NCBI RefSeq assembly: GCF_036384435.1
Contig: NZ_DASVMI010000146.1
Span: 1-64,000 of the forward strand
From: GSA-30 sp036384435
GTDB lineage: Bacteria > Pseudomonadota > Gammaproteobacteria > Xanthomonadales > Rhodanobacteraceae
Length of the DNA stretch: 64,000 bases
Direction: 5' to 3'
In this document: piece after piece, positions 41,676-51,253 of the stretch
Layout of the letters: every line of letters begins with the position of its first letter
Position numbering within the stretch: position 1 is the first letter of the stretch
Made by a program: the position numbers and the translations under genes
The notes under the pieces: model-generated
What the model was told of the DNA's origin: nothing
Databases searched by the model: none
The model's input: only the letters and a program-made list of their open reading frames with translations

Positions 41676-43151
41676 TCAGCGTGAAGATACTTCGGTGCCC
41701 TTGTCGTCGGGTGACTGCCATCCTCCACCGAGTGCTCGAATCAGATCTACGCTCGCTTGCAGGCGCCGCGTGCGTACCAGTTCAGCCCTGCGCTCGGCTT
41801 GTAGCGCGCTGGTCTGCGCGCTGACCACATCCAGGTAACTCACGACACCCTCCATGTAGCGGTTGGTCGCCAGAGTCTGCGATTCCTTGGCGGCATCGGC
41901 GGCGGCATCTTCCTGCATGGCTTCCTGGCCGAGTTCCTGTAACAGCGACAGGTTGTCTTCGACCTGCTGGAACGCGGTGAGTACCACCGCGCGATATTGC
42001 GCGGATGCGGCATCGAATTCGGCATGCGCCTGCGCGACCCGGGCACGCCGCAGGCCGCCGTCAAACAGGTTCAATGAGGCCAGTGGTCCCAGTGCCCAGA
42101 ACCGGTTGCCCTTGGCGACGAAACTACCATGACCGACATCCTGCCAGCCCAAAGCTGCGCTGAGGCTGAGCGTCGGAAAGAAGGCCGCGCGCGCTACTCC
42201 GATATTCGCATTGGCCGCATACGTGCGTCGCTCGGCCGCGGCAATATCGGGGCGGCGCTGCAGCAGCGTGGAAGGCACGCCCAATGGCACGGCCGGAATG
42301 CTCAACGCCGTGGTCTGCGGCGCGAGCGAGAAACTCGACGCAGGCTGTCCGATCAAGGCGGCGATGGCATGCTCGGTCAATGCCCGTTGCGCACGAAGAT
42401 CCGATGCCTGTGCCTGCGCATCGGCGTACTGAGCGTTGGCGCGAGCTACATCCAGGCCCGACGATACGCCACCCTCCATGCGCTGCTGCGTCATCTGCTG
42501 GCCCTGCTGATAGGCATCGAGCGAGTCCTTGATGATGCGAGCTTCCACGTCGTAGCCACGGAGCTGGATGTACAGATCCGCCAACTGGGCTTGCAGGCTG
42601 AGTTTGGCCGATGCGAGGTCTGCCCCTGCCGCTTCACTTTGCGCCGCGCCTGCGGCGACTTCATTGCGGATACGCCCCCACAGATCCAGCTCATAGATGG
42701 CTGACAATTGCACGGTGCGCGTGTCGTATTCGTTGGGCTGGTTGGCGCCACGCAGTGGGCGATTATCCGATTGCCGGTCGTTGGTCGGGCTGGCCATCAG
42801 GCCAGCGTGCGGCATTTGGTCCGATCGCAATTGCTGCTCGAAGGCGCGCGAAGCATCGTAGCGCGCTAGTGCCACGGCAATGTTGGGGTTGTTGATGTCG
42901 AGCGTATCTTCAAGCTGATCCAGCTTTGGATCGCCGTAGACTTTCCACCAGCTTCCCCGGGTGGTGTCATCGCCAGGCTTGGCTACCGTCCATCCCTCGG
43001 GGGCGGCCGCACCCTTGAAGGCTTCGGGCAGCGGGCCGACTCCGGGTTTTTGATAGGTTGGTGCGAGCGAGCAGCCACTCATGGCGAGCAGCAGCGACAG
43101 GGGAAGAAGACGCAGCGCGCGATCAATGTTCTTTGGCATGGCCCGGCTCAT
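41676..43151 (-). CDS. Outer-membrane efflux lipoprotein (NodT family) of the second RND system
   Basis: This 491-residue TolC-like protein has a lipobox MSGCS (Cys near residue 27). The two OEP halves are visible, with TLLQRRPDIAAAERRTYAANANIGVARAAFFP near residue 295. The start is 43151 or 43139 (MPKNID); both overlap the end of the adaptor gene. It forms the exit channel for the pump encoded just upstream on the same strand. The gene order here is pump, adaptor, channel, different from the operon at 6 kb. Confidence 0.92.
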   Translation of the reverse strand: MSRAMPKNIDRALRLLPLSLLLAMSGCSLAPTYQKPGVGPLPEAFKGAAAPEGWTVAKPGDDTTRGSWWKVYGDPKLDQLEDTLDINNPNIAVALARYDASRAFEQQLRSDQMPHAGLMASPTNDRQSDNRPLRGANQPNEYDTRTVQLSAIYELDLWGRIRNEVAAGAAQSEAAGADLASAKLSLQAQLADLYIQLRGYDVEARIIKDSLDAYQQGQQMTQQRMEGGVSSGLDVARANAQYADAQAQASDLRAQRALTEHAIAALIGQPASSFSLAPQTTALSIPAVPLGVPSTLLQRRPDIAAAERRTYAANANIGVARAAFFPTLSLSAALGWQDVGHGSFVAKGNRFWALGPLASLNLFDGGLRRARVAQAHAEFDAASAQYRAVVLTAFQQVEDNLSLLQELGQEAMQEDAAADAAKESQTLATNRYMEGVVSYLDVVSAQTSALQAERRAELVRTRRLQASVDLIRALGGGWQSPDDKGTEVSSR

Positions 43152-44310
43152 CCTTCACGGTTGAAGCAACTTGCACCGTGTCGCCTTGCATCAGCGAATC
43201 GGAAGGGTGGTCGACGACACGGTCGCCTGGCTCCAGGCCGTGGTCGATTTCCAGTCGATCACCCAGATCCATCGCAATGTGCACGTCACGCAGTACCACA
43301 TGATTATCTTTGCCCACCACGGCGATCTGTGGGCCGGCGGCACGAAACAGCAGGGTAGTGGCAGGTACGGTGACCGTTTTCTCGTTGGCGGCCAGCGGCA
43401 GTTGCACTTCGGCGAAATCGCCGGGCAGAAGATCCTTGCGCGGGTTGTCGACCTGGAACTGCGCCAGCAATGTACCTGATGCCTGGTTGATGGCGTTGGA
43501 GTTACCGATCAGAGTGCCGTCGACGGTTTCGCCGCCATGGCCCAACACGAGCAACTTGACCTTCATGCCGGGCGTGACAGACGAGGCGAAACTCTGCGGC
43601 ACTTCCGTGTACAAGCGCATCTTGTTGGTATCGGCGATCGTGAACAGCGGTTTGCCGCTATTGTTATTGGCGGTAATCAGGTCGCCAATATCAGTATTGC
43701 GGCTGGTCACGGTGCCGGCGAACGGGGCGACGATGCGCTTGAACGACTCCAGCGCGGCGATGCGATCCACATCGGCTTTGGCCGCTAGCGCGTTGGCACG
43801 GGCTGTCTCCGCTTCGCTGGCTTTTTCATCGGCCTCCTGCTTGGACACCGAGCGTGATTGGAGCAGGTTCTGCCAACGCTTGGCTGTGGTGTCGGCCAGG
43901 CGTACGTTCGCCTGTGCGCGTGAGAGTTCGGCCTTGGCCTGTTCGAATTGCTGATCGAGCTCGGGCGTGTCGATGGTCGCAAGGACATCGCCGGCGTTCA
44001 CCTTGTCGCCGATGTCCACGCTCCAATGTTTCAGGTAACCCCCGACGCGCGCATGGATAGGTGCGCTGATCCAGGCGTCGAGATGTCCAGGCAGCGTCAT
44101 GCTCTGCACGCCGCTGTGGTGGGACGGCTCGATCACCGTCACCGTAGGGGTGATCTGCGCATCCGTCCATTGCTTGAGATCGTGCGACTCGACAGAGCGA
44201 TAGGAAAGACCGGCAACCACGGCAGCCACAGCCAGGCCCAATCCGATGGTGATGGCCAGGCGCAGGCGCGGCGGACGCCCGGGAAGCGCGGCGGTGGCGT
44301 CATGCGACAT
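43123..44310 (-). CDS. RND efflux periplasmic adaptor of the second system
   Basis: This 395-residue membrane fusion protein starts at 44310 with GGAGA eight bases upstream. One N-terminal membrane helix (about 18-37, LRLAITIGLGLAVAAVVAGL) anchors it instead of a lipobox. The first lipoyl half (PIHARVGGYLKHWSVDIGDKVNAGDVLATID), a helical hairpin, the second half (IVAPFAGTVTSRNTDIGDLI) and the barrel and membrane-proximal domains follow. It overlaps the pump gene by 11 bp and the channel gene by 29 bp. Confidence 0.92.
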   Translation of the reverse strand: MSHDATAALPGRPPRLRLAITIGLGLAVAAVVAGLSYRSVESHDLKQWTDAQITPTVTVIEPSHHSGVQSMTLPGHLDAWISAPIHARVGGYLKHWSVDIGDKVNAGDVLATIDTPELDQQFEQAKAELSRAQANVRLADTTAKRWQNLLQSRSVSKQEADEKASEAETARANALAAKADVDRIAALESFKRIVAPFAGTVTSRNTDIGDLITANNNSGKPLFTIADTNKMRLYTEVPQSFASSVTPGMKVKLLVLGHGGETVDGTLIGNSNAINQASGTLLAQFQVDNPRKDLLPGDFAEVQLPLAANEKTVTVPATTLLFRAAGPQIAVVGKDNHVVLRDVHIAMDLGDRLEIDHGLEPGDRVVDHPSDSLMQGDTVQVASTVKDEPGHAKEH

Positions 44311-47300
44311 GAGGGGTATCTCCGATGAGGCGATGTTGATTGGGTGCGGGTGATTTGCGTTCATGTACGATCGAGAAGATCACCGGAACGAACAGCAGCG
44401 TGGCAAAGGTGGCGAACATGAGACCGCCGATCACGGCGCGGCCCAGGGGCGAGTTCTGCTCCTGGCTCAACGCCATTGGCAACATGCCGATGACCATTGC
44501 CAGCGCCGTCATGCAGACCGGGCGGAAGCGTGTAAAGCCGGCCTCCATGGCAGCCTTGACCGCGTCGCCATGCTCGGCCAGGCGTTCGCGGCAGAAGCTC
44601 ACGACCAGGATCGAGTTTGCGGTAGCTACGCCCATGCACATGATGGCGCCGGTCAATGCCGGTACGGAAAGGCTCGTATGGGTAAGAAAGAGCATCCATA
44701 CGATGCCCGCAAGCGCGGCGGGTAGGGCGGTGATGATCACGAACGGATCGAGCCAGGACTGGAAGTTCACGACGATCAGCAGGTAGATCAGCACCACCGC
44801 ACCGATCAGGCCGAAGATCAAGCCACCGAAAGCTTCGTTCATCGTGCCGACCTGCCCATGCAGGCTGACCAGCGTTCCCTTCGGGCGCGTACCGGCGAAC
44901 CGATCGAGCACCTTCTGAATATCGCCGGACACGCCACCGAGGTCACGTCCCTGGATGGTCGCGTAGATGTCATACGCCGGCATGATGTTGTAATGCGAGA
45001 CTACCGCGTCGCTGGGCCCGCGCGTGAAGCTGGCCAGGCCGCCAAGAATCTGCGTGGCCTTCTGGGTGGACGAGGTGACCGGAAGGCCTGTCAGGTCGGA
45101 CATCGAATCCATCAGGTACTGTGGCGTGGCTGCGACGATGGCGTAGGACACGCCGTTCTTGGGATTGAGCCAGAACGCTGGGGCCACCTGCGAACTGCCG
45201 GCCAGCGAGGCGACCATGCTGTTCGTGACATCACGTTCGGTAATGCCCAGGCTATCGGCGCGAACGCGATCAACGTTGACGTTGAGCTGTGGATAGCTGG
45301 AGCTCTGCTGCATTCGCACGTCGGCAATGCCGGGAATCTTGCGAAGTTCCTTGAGGATTTCCAAAGCGTAGCGCTCATTACCCTTACGATCGCGGCCGGC
45401 AATGGAAACATCCAGCGGAGCCGGCGCGCCAAAGTTGAGGATCTGGCTGGTCATGTCCGCAGGCAGAAATGCGAAGCTGGTGCCAGGGAATTCATGCGGT
45501 AGTTTTTCGCGCAGCGACTTGACGAATTCGGCACTTGGCTGGTGGCCATCCTTGAGCACGATCTGGATATCGCCATCCTGCGGGCCAATGGTGCCGCTGC
45601 TGTTGTAGACCAGGTTGGTGCCGCTTAACGGAAGACCGATATTGTCGATGATGGTTTCTAACTGATCGGGCGGTATCACCTGCCTGACGGCGTGTTCGAT
45701 GCGATCGAATTCGGCGGCGGTTTCTTCCACGCGCGTACCCATCGGCGCACGAACATGCATGGCGATGGAGTCGGAATCGATGGCTGGGAAAAAATCGCGT
45801 CCAAGGGTCGGCACGAGGGCGAATGAAGCCAGCACGAAGCACAGGAACCCGATAATGAAGCGCTTGCGGTTTTCCAGTGCTACGGCGAGTGTGGCGTAAT
45901 ACGTATCGCGGATTCGCGTAAAGCGATGTTCAAACCCATGCTGAAAGCGGACAAGTCCGGCAACGATCGCGTTGCGCTTGCGTGGTGGATGCTGGTCGCC
46001 CTCGTGATGGTTGAGGTAGGCATCCTCGGGATGGTCACCGTCGCCGCCCTCGGTATGGTGCGGTTTGAGTAGGAACATCGCCAGTGTCGGCACCAGCGTG
46101 CGAGACAGGATGAACGAGGAAGCCATGGCAAAGATCACCGCCAGGGCCATCGGACGGAATAGGAAGCCGGCGATGCCGTTGAGCATGAACATCGGCACGA
46201 ACACGATGCAGATGCACAACAGCGACACAAAGGCTGGCGTCACGATCTGCTTGGCGCCGTCCATGATCGCCGTCATCACATCCTTGCCCTGTTCGAGATG
46301 CCAATTGATGTTTTCGATTGTTACCGTGGCGTCATCGACCAGGATGCCTACGGCCAGTGCCAGTCCTCCCAGCGTCATCACGTTCAATGTCTGGCCGAAT
46401 GTCGCCAGCAGCGCGATAGCCGAGAGGATCGATAGCGGGATCGACAACGCGATGATGACGGTCGAGCGCCAGCTGCCGAGGAACAGCAGGATCATCACCG
46501 AGGTAAGCAAGGCGGCGATGATGCCTTCGCGCGCCACCGAAGTGATGGCTGCTTTGACGAACAACGACTGGTCGGCAAGCAGGTTCATCTTCAGCGACTT
46601 CGGCTGCGTCTCCTGGATAAGTGGCAGGAGTTTCTTGATGCCGGCCACCACGTCCAGCGTCGATGCATTGCCGTTCTTCAAGGCAGGCATCAGTACTGCG
46701 CGCTTGCCATCCACGCGTACAATATTGTTCTGCGGTGGCGCGCCATCGCGCACATGAGCCACGTCGCCAATAGTGATCGTGGCACCGTTGACAGTCTTGA
46801 TCGGCAAGCGGTTGAGCTCATCGATAAGCGTTGGGCTGTTGTTGAGCTGCACGTGGTATTCGTAGGTGCCGATCTTGGCGGTGCCCACGGGAATGATCTG
46901 GTTCTGTGCACTCAGCGCGTTACCGACGTCCTGTGCCGACAACCCCTTGGCCGCCAGTGCCTGCGGATTGAGATCCAGCGTGACTTGCTTCTGCTTGCCG
47001 CCGTAAGGAGTCGGGATGGCCACGCCGGGCACCGAGATCAGCGTAGGGCGCATGAAATTCTGCGCGATGTCGCGGATGTTGGCTTCGCTCAGCTCGGTAC
47101 TGGACAGTGCCATCTGCAACACCGGAACGGTCGAGGCATTGTAGTTGAGGATTTGTGGCGGCGTGATGCCGGGAGGCATCTGCTTGACCACGGTCTGAGA
47201 GATCGAGGTGACCTGGGCCGTCGCGGTGCGAATGTCGACGCCGGGCTGGAAGAAGATCTTCACGATGCCCACGCCAGGCAGCGATTGCGACTCGATGTGC

Positions 47301-47539
47301 TCGATGTCATTGACCGCCGTGGTCAGCTGGCGTTCGTAGTAGTAAATCACGCGACCAGACATCTGGTCCGGGGGCAGGCCGTTGTACGACCACACCACGC
47401 TGATGACCGGGATACCGATGTTGGGAAAGATATCCGTCGGCGTGCGCATGGCGGCCAACGGGCCGGCGATCAGGATGACCAGCGCGAGCACGATGAACGT
47501 GTACGGGCGGGACAGGGCTATGCGTACGAGGGCTAGCAT
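44300..47539 (-). CDS. RND efflux permease of the second system
   Basis: This 1079-residue inner-membrane proton-driven exporter has full AcrB-superfamily length. It shows helix 1 at about residues 12-30, the proton-relay Asp pair in GILVDDATVTIENIN, the usual two periplasmic porter loops and a C-terminal helix bundle. A charged, His-rich insert (GGDGDHPEDAYLNHHEGDQH) lies on the cytoplasmic side between the two halves. It heads a three-gene operon read toward the adaptor and channel. The substrate is unknown; the two-component system upstream on the same strand could control it. Confidence 0.93.
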   Translation of the reverse strand: MLALVRIALSRPYTFIVLALVILIAGPLAAMRTPTDIFPNIGIPVISVVWSYNGLPPDQMSGRVIYYYERQLTTAVNDIEHIESQSLPGVGIVKIFFQPGVDIRTATAQVTSISQTVVKQMPPGITPPQILNYNASTVPVLQMALSSTELSEANIRDIAQNFMRPTLISVPGVAIPTPYGGKQKQVTLDLNPQALAAKGLSAQDVGNALSAQNQIIPVGTAKIGTYEYHVQLNNSPTLIDELNRLPIKTVNGATITIGDVAHVRDGAPPQNNIVRVDGKRAVLMPALKNGNASTLDVVAGIKKLLPLIQETQPKSLKMNLLADQSLFVKAAITSVAREGIIAALLTSVMILLFLGSWRSTVIIALSIPLSILSAIALLATFGQTLNVMTLGGLALAVGILVDDATVTIENINWHLEQGKDVMTAIMDGAKQIVTPAFVSLLCICIVFVPMFMLNGIAGFLFRPMALAVIFAMASSFILSRTLVPTLAMFLLKPHHTEGGDGDHPEDAYLNHHEGDQHPPRKRNAIVAGLVRFQHGFEHRFTRIRDTYYATLAVALENRKRFIIGFLCFVLASFALVPTLGRDFFPAIDSDSIAMHVRAPMGTRVEETAAEFDRIEHAVRQVIPPDQLETIIDNIGLPLSGTNLVYNSSGTIGPQDGDIQIVLKDGHQPSAEFVKSLREKLPHEFPGTSFAFLPADMTSQILNFGAPAPLDVSIAGRDRKGNERYALEILKELRKIPGIADVRMQQSSSYPQLNVNVDRVRADSLGITERDVTNSMVASLAGSSQVAPAFWLNPKNGVSYAIVAATPQYLMDSMSDLTGLPVTSSTQKATQILGGLASFTRGPSDAVVSHYNIMPAYDIYATIQGRDLGGVSGDIQKVLDRFAGTRPKGTLVSLHGQVGTMNEAFGGLIFGLIGAVVLIYLLIVVNFQSWLDPFVIITALPAALAGIVWMLFLTHTSLSVPALTGAIMCMGVATANSILVVSFCRERLAEHGDAVKAAMEAGFTRFRPVCMTALAMVIGMLPMALSQEQNSPLGRAVIGGLMFATFATLLFVPVIFSIVHERKSPAPNQHRLIGDTPHVA

Positions 47540-47778
47540 GCCTTGGGCTCCTCAGCATGCCTGCATGACGCGGATGTGACACAGGAGTTGCCGTCGGCGT
47601 GTCGAATCGTGGAGAGCGGGTTCATCGCGAATAACACTTGGCTTTGCGTCGGGCAGAAGCGCCCAGAACCATCATCGGCGGGGATGCTTGTGGAAACCTT
47701 TTGGGGCCCCGGGCCAGTCACCCGGTCAGGCCGATACCTTTCCATGGCATGGCAGGAAAGGACGGTCGATCTTATCGA

Positions 47779-49176
47779 TCAGGCTGGCAGGGCATCCATG
47801 CGAATACGTACCAGCAGTCCCTGGCCGCCGGGCGATTCGAGTAGCGAGATCGTCGCTTCATGCAGTTCCACCGCGCGCTGCACGATACTCAGGCCCAGGC
47901 CGAAGCCCTGCGAGGTGGCTTCGCTTTCACGGTGAAATCGCTTGAATACCGTTTCCCTGCGTTCGGCTGGAATCCCTGGGCCATCGTCACTGATATCAAT
48001 AACCGCCTTGCCGTCGACGCGAGCGATGGCGATATCCACCTGACCTCCCGAGGGCGCATAGCGCAAGGCGTTTTCGACCAGGTTGCGGAACATGGCGGTC
48101 AAGGCGACTTCGTGCCCGGAGACATGCAAATCCGGTTCATCGTGGTTGAGGCTGAGCGAGATATCTTTTTCGGCGATGATCGGTGCCAGTTCCTCGACAA
48201 CTTCGGTGGCGATGACGATCAGGTCCAGCGGCATGCGCTGTTGTGACGCTGCGCCAGCTTCCAGTCGCGCGATGGCCAAAATCTGCTCGATACGCCGCCC
48301 GAGGCGGGCGAGGCTGCGCCGGGCATTCTTGAGCGTGTAGGAAATTTCTTCAGGGTCTTCGGCGATGATCGCGCTTTCCAGATGGATCATGGTTGCGGCC
48401 AATGGCGTGCGCAACTCATGCGCGACGTCGCTGGCGAAACGATGTTCGCGATCGATGGCGTCCTCCAGCCGTTCCAACTGTTGATTAAGAGTCACAATCA
48501 GCGGCTTGATCTCCCGCGGCGTGCGTTCGATCGAAATCGTGCGCCGGCTACCGGGGGTGCGCTTGGCCAGCAGGCGGGTCAGAAGGTCCAGTGGGCGTAA
48601 TCCTCGTTTGACGGCAAGGCTGACCAGAATGGCCAGCAGGGGCAGGCCGATCAGTAAGGGAAGCCCGTGTTCGAGGATCAATCCCCGCGTGATGTCCCGG
48701 CGGTTGTCATAGCGTTCGCCGATGCGGATCACCAGCCCAAAGCGATTCTTGAGCGTGAAAAGACGCCAGCGATGATCATGGTGGTGCAAATCGCTAAAGC
48801 CGCGCTCTTCGGGGGGCGGGGGCGCCAGGTCGGCCAGATTGGCGGTGGCAGCGATCAGCCTCCCATGGGGGTCGTAGGCCTGAAAGCCGACTTCGGGCTC
48901 GTAATTGCGGGGATGGACCGACACCACCACGCTGCCATGTTGGACATCGCTGGGCAATGTCAGGCCCGTGGATGAGGCCGCTGCGGGGTAGCTACCTTGG
49001 TTATAGGCGATAAGGGTGCCGAGGGTTCGTCCGGCCTGGGCCAGGCGGCCATCGAGCAACTGGTTCATTTCGCGTTGCTCGCGACGATAACTAATCGTGC
49101 CTAGTGGGATCAGTACCACCACCAGCACGGCGATGATCAACCAAGTCAGTCGTGTCCGTAGGCTGGCGGTCTTCAT
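47779..49176 (-). CDS. Sensor histidine kinase (QseC/PhoQ-like class)
   Basis: This 465-residue kinase has membrane helices at about 11-29 and 167-188 enclosing a periplasmic sensor of about 135 residues, a HAMP-like linker, a HisKA motif (RFASDVAHELRTPLA, His253), and a HATPase domain (NLVENALRYAPSGG, DDGPGIP, GFGLGLSIV). The sensor contains a histidine cluster HHHDHR (131-136) close to the second helix, which might bind a metal or respond to pH. The start overlaps the regulator stop by 4 bp (ATGA). Confidence 0.92.
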   Translation of the reverse strand: MKTASLRTRLTWLIIAVLVVVLIPLGTISYRREQREMNQLLDGRLAQAGRTLGTLIAYNQGSYPAAASSTGLTLPSDVQHGSVVVSVHPRNYEPEVGFQAYDPHGRLIAATANLADLAPPPPEERGFSDLHHHDHRWRLFTLKNRFGLVIRIGERYDNRRDITRGLILEHGLPLLIGLPLLAILVSLAVKRGLRPLDLLTRLLAKRTPGSRRTISIERTPREIKPLIVTLNQQLERLEDAIDREHRFASDVAHELRTPLAATMIHLESAIIAEDPEEISYTLKNARRSLARLGRRIEQILAIARLEAGAASQQRMPLDLIVIATEVVEELAPIIAEKDISLSLNHDEPDLHVSGHEVALTAMFRNLVENALRYAPSGGQVDIAIARVDGKAVIDISDDGPGIPAERRETVFKRFHRESEATSQGFGLGLSIVQRAVELHEATISLLESPGGQGLLVRIRMDALPA

Positions 49177-49838
49177 CGAGGATCGCGAGGGATCATGTAG
49201 CCAATGCCACGCACGGTGTGGATCACATCCGCGCTGAGTTTGCGCCGCAGCCAGTGGACCTGGACTTCAATGGCGTTGCGATCGACGACCGTATCGAAAC
49301 CATAGACCGAATTTTCCAGTGTTTCCCGGCGCACGATGCGGCCGGCGCGCTCCATCAGGATGCGCAGCACCGAGAACTCGCGGCGGGTGAGGGTAATGCT
49401 CTGGTCACGGAATTGCACCTCCATGGTGGCCAAGTCCAGGCGCAGACCACCGACTTCGACACGGTTGTCGGCCAGGCCCTGCGCGCGCCGGGTCAGGGAG
49501 CGGATGCGGGCGGCCAGCTCACCTAAGTGAAAGGGCTTGACCAGGTAATCGTCGGCACCTAGATCCAGGCCTCGAATGCGGGTTTCCAGCGCATCCCTGG
49601 CGGTCATCACCAGGATGGGCGTCTTTACTCCGTCGCGCCGGGCTTCGGCCAATACGTCCAATCCATCCTTGCCCGGCAGGCCGAGATCCAGGAGTACCAG
49701 GTCCATCGCCCCGTCGGCCAACGCCGCCATGGCCTGCCGGCCATCCTTGAGCCAGGTCACCGCATAGGACTGATGCTCAAGTGCGTGCTTGATGGCCTCT
49801 CCCAATTCGGTGTCGTCTTCCACAAGCAGGATGTGCAT
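49173..49838 (-). CDS. OmpR/PhoB-type response regulator
   Basis: This 221-residue regulator has a receiver domain (acidic pocket at residues 7-9, Asp51 in LVLLDLGLPG, Lys in YLVKPFHL) and a winged-helix Trans_reg_C domain (about 125-220, TRREFSVLRILMERAG and YGFDTVVDRNAIEVQVHWLRRKL). The start at 49838 is the usual beginning of the family. It is co-translated with the kinase. Possible targets are the RND operon downstream on the same strand and the divergent small secreted protein gene. Confidence 0.93.
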   Translation of the reverse strand: MHILLVEDDTELGEAIKHALEHQSYAVTWLKDGRQAMAALADGAMDLVLLDLGLPGKDGLDVLAEARRDGVKTPILVMTARDALETRIRGLDLGADDYLVKPFHLGELAARIRSLTRRAQGLADNRVEVGGLRLDLATMEVQFRDQSITLTRREFSVLRILMERAGRIVRRETLENSVYGFDTVVDRNAIEVQVHWLRRKLSADVIHTVRGIGYMIPRDPR

Positions 49839-50017
49839 GGCTGTATAAGTGTTATGGCTCGAGCGGAGCCGCGCCATCCTATTCTTGGATGCCAGGCTTT
49901 TGCCTAGCTTATGTCCTTTTTGGGTGGCATGGGCTGGTGTGGATCAACGGGGTTCTGTTATGGAACTTTTCAGTATTGGACTTGCCTAACTCGGCATCTT
50001 TTCGATAGTTTCACCCC

Positions 50018-50350
50018 ATGCCTTATCTCCGCCGCCACCTGTTGCCGTATTTCGCATGCCTATTGGGCATGATGCTGGCGATGGCGACCCTGGCACAGGC
50101 TACCTCACTGCATGGCACATCTTCGGTGGGTGCGGTCGTGGCGCTGCTGGATCAGCCAGACGATGCCCAGGCGAGCGACGACCTGGGCTCCAGCAGCGAT
50201 GACAGCGGCAACCTCGAAGAGCCGGCCATCGTGCCAGATGGCTTCCAGGTGGCTTTACAACAGCGTCCGGATGCAAAACCTCATCCATTTGAGTGCCTCG
50301 GTTTTCATCACGATACCTCTCTGATGCCGCGCCCTCCTTCCATCTCCTGA
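50018..50350 (+). CDS. Small secreted protein, unknown
   Basis: This encodes 110 residues with a signal peptide (MPYLRRHLLPYFACLLGMMLAMATLAQA) followed by a short, acidic, Ser/Asp-rich mature part and a Pro-rich end. No ribosome-binding site is obvious. It is divergent from the response regulator (179-bp gap), a position often held by two-component target genes. No family is recognised, and the gene could be non-functional. Confidence 0.5.
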   Translation: MPYLRRHLLPYFACLLGMMLAMATLAQATSLHGTSSVGAVVALLDQPDDAQASDDLGSSSDDSGNLEEPAIVPDGFQVALQQRPDAKPHPFECLGFHHDTSLMPRPPSIS

Positions 50351-50554
50351 CAGGCGGTCGGTTCGTACCTTACTCGAGGCGAACCCAAGTTGTGACCTGA
50401 CACCTCGATGCGCCGTTATGGTGCGCAGTGATCGTGGTCACCATTTCTCCGTACTTCCCTGATTTTCATCAATCGACGCATCGCGCGTCGCCGATGGGCA
50501 TCGCCTGCGCTCAAGCGCTGGCATTTTCATCCTTTTATCTGGAGATATCCGACC

Positions 50555-51244
50555 ATGAAACGACTCATCCAAGGTTTCGATACGTTCCGTCGTGACGTAT
50601 TTCCGCAGCAGCGAGAGCTCTTCAAACGCCTGGCCGACAAGCAAAATCCGCATACGTTGTTCATTACGTGTGCCGACTCGCGCGTGATGCCGGAGATGAT
50701 CTTTTCCGCACAGCCTGGCGAGCTCTTTGTCTATCGCAACATCGGCAACATCGTGCCGCCGTATGCCCAGCACGTCAGCGGTGTGGTGGCGGCGATCGAG
50801 TATGCAGTCAAGGTTCTGCGTGTCGCGCATATCGTGATCTGCGGTCATTCCGATTGTGGTGCGATGAAGGCACTGATGAATCCGGCCGCCTTGCAGGACA
50901 AGCCATCTGTCGAAGCGTGGCTGAAGCATGCGGATGTTGCCCGTTACGTTGTTGCCGAGCATGGCGCGACCATGACCGATTCCGAAACCCTGCGCCGACT
51001 CACCGAGGAAAACGTAGTCGGGCAGCTTGAGCATCTGCGTACCCTGCCGTCCGTGGCGGCAGCCATTGCCACTGGCAGCCTTAATATCCATGGCTGGATC
51101 TACGACATCGAGCATGCTGACATCTCGGCCTTCGATGCCAATGAAGGGCGTTTCGTCAAGCTTGATCCGCAGTCCGATAACGTTCCGGATGCGACGCCGC
51201 ATGCTCGATTTTCGTTGCGAGTCGCAGCGGCGAACGCCGCTTAA
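50555..51244 (+). CDS. Beta-class carbonic anhydrase
   Basis: This 229-residue cytosolic zinc enzyme interconverts CO2 and bicarbonate. The zinc ligands Cys39 (in CADSRV, with Asp41 and Arg43), His98 and Cys101 (HSDCGAM) are all present. It is 9 bp upstream of a SulP transporter, and the two probably form an operon for bicarbonate uptake and use. GGAGA precedes the ATG. Confidence 0.95.
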   Translation: MKRLIQGFDTFRRDVFPQQRELFKRLADKQNPHTLFITCADSRVMPEMIFSAQPGELFVYRNIGNIVPPYAQHVSGVVAAIEYAVKVLRVAHIVICGHSDCGAMKALMNPAALQDKPSVEAWLKHADVARYVVAEHGATMTDSETLRRLTEENVVGQLEHLRTLPSVAAAIATGSLNIHGWIYDIEHADISAFDANEGRFVKLDPQSDNVPDATPHARFSLRVAAANAA

Positions 51245-51253
51245 GGACATCAC

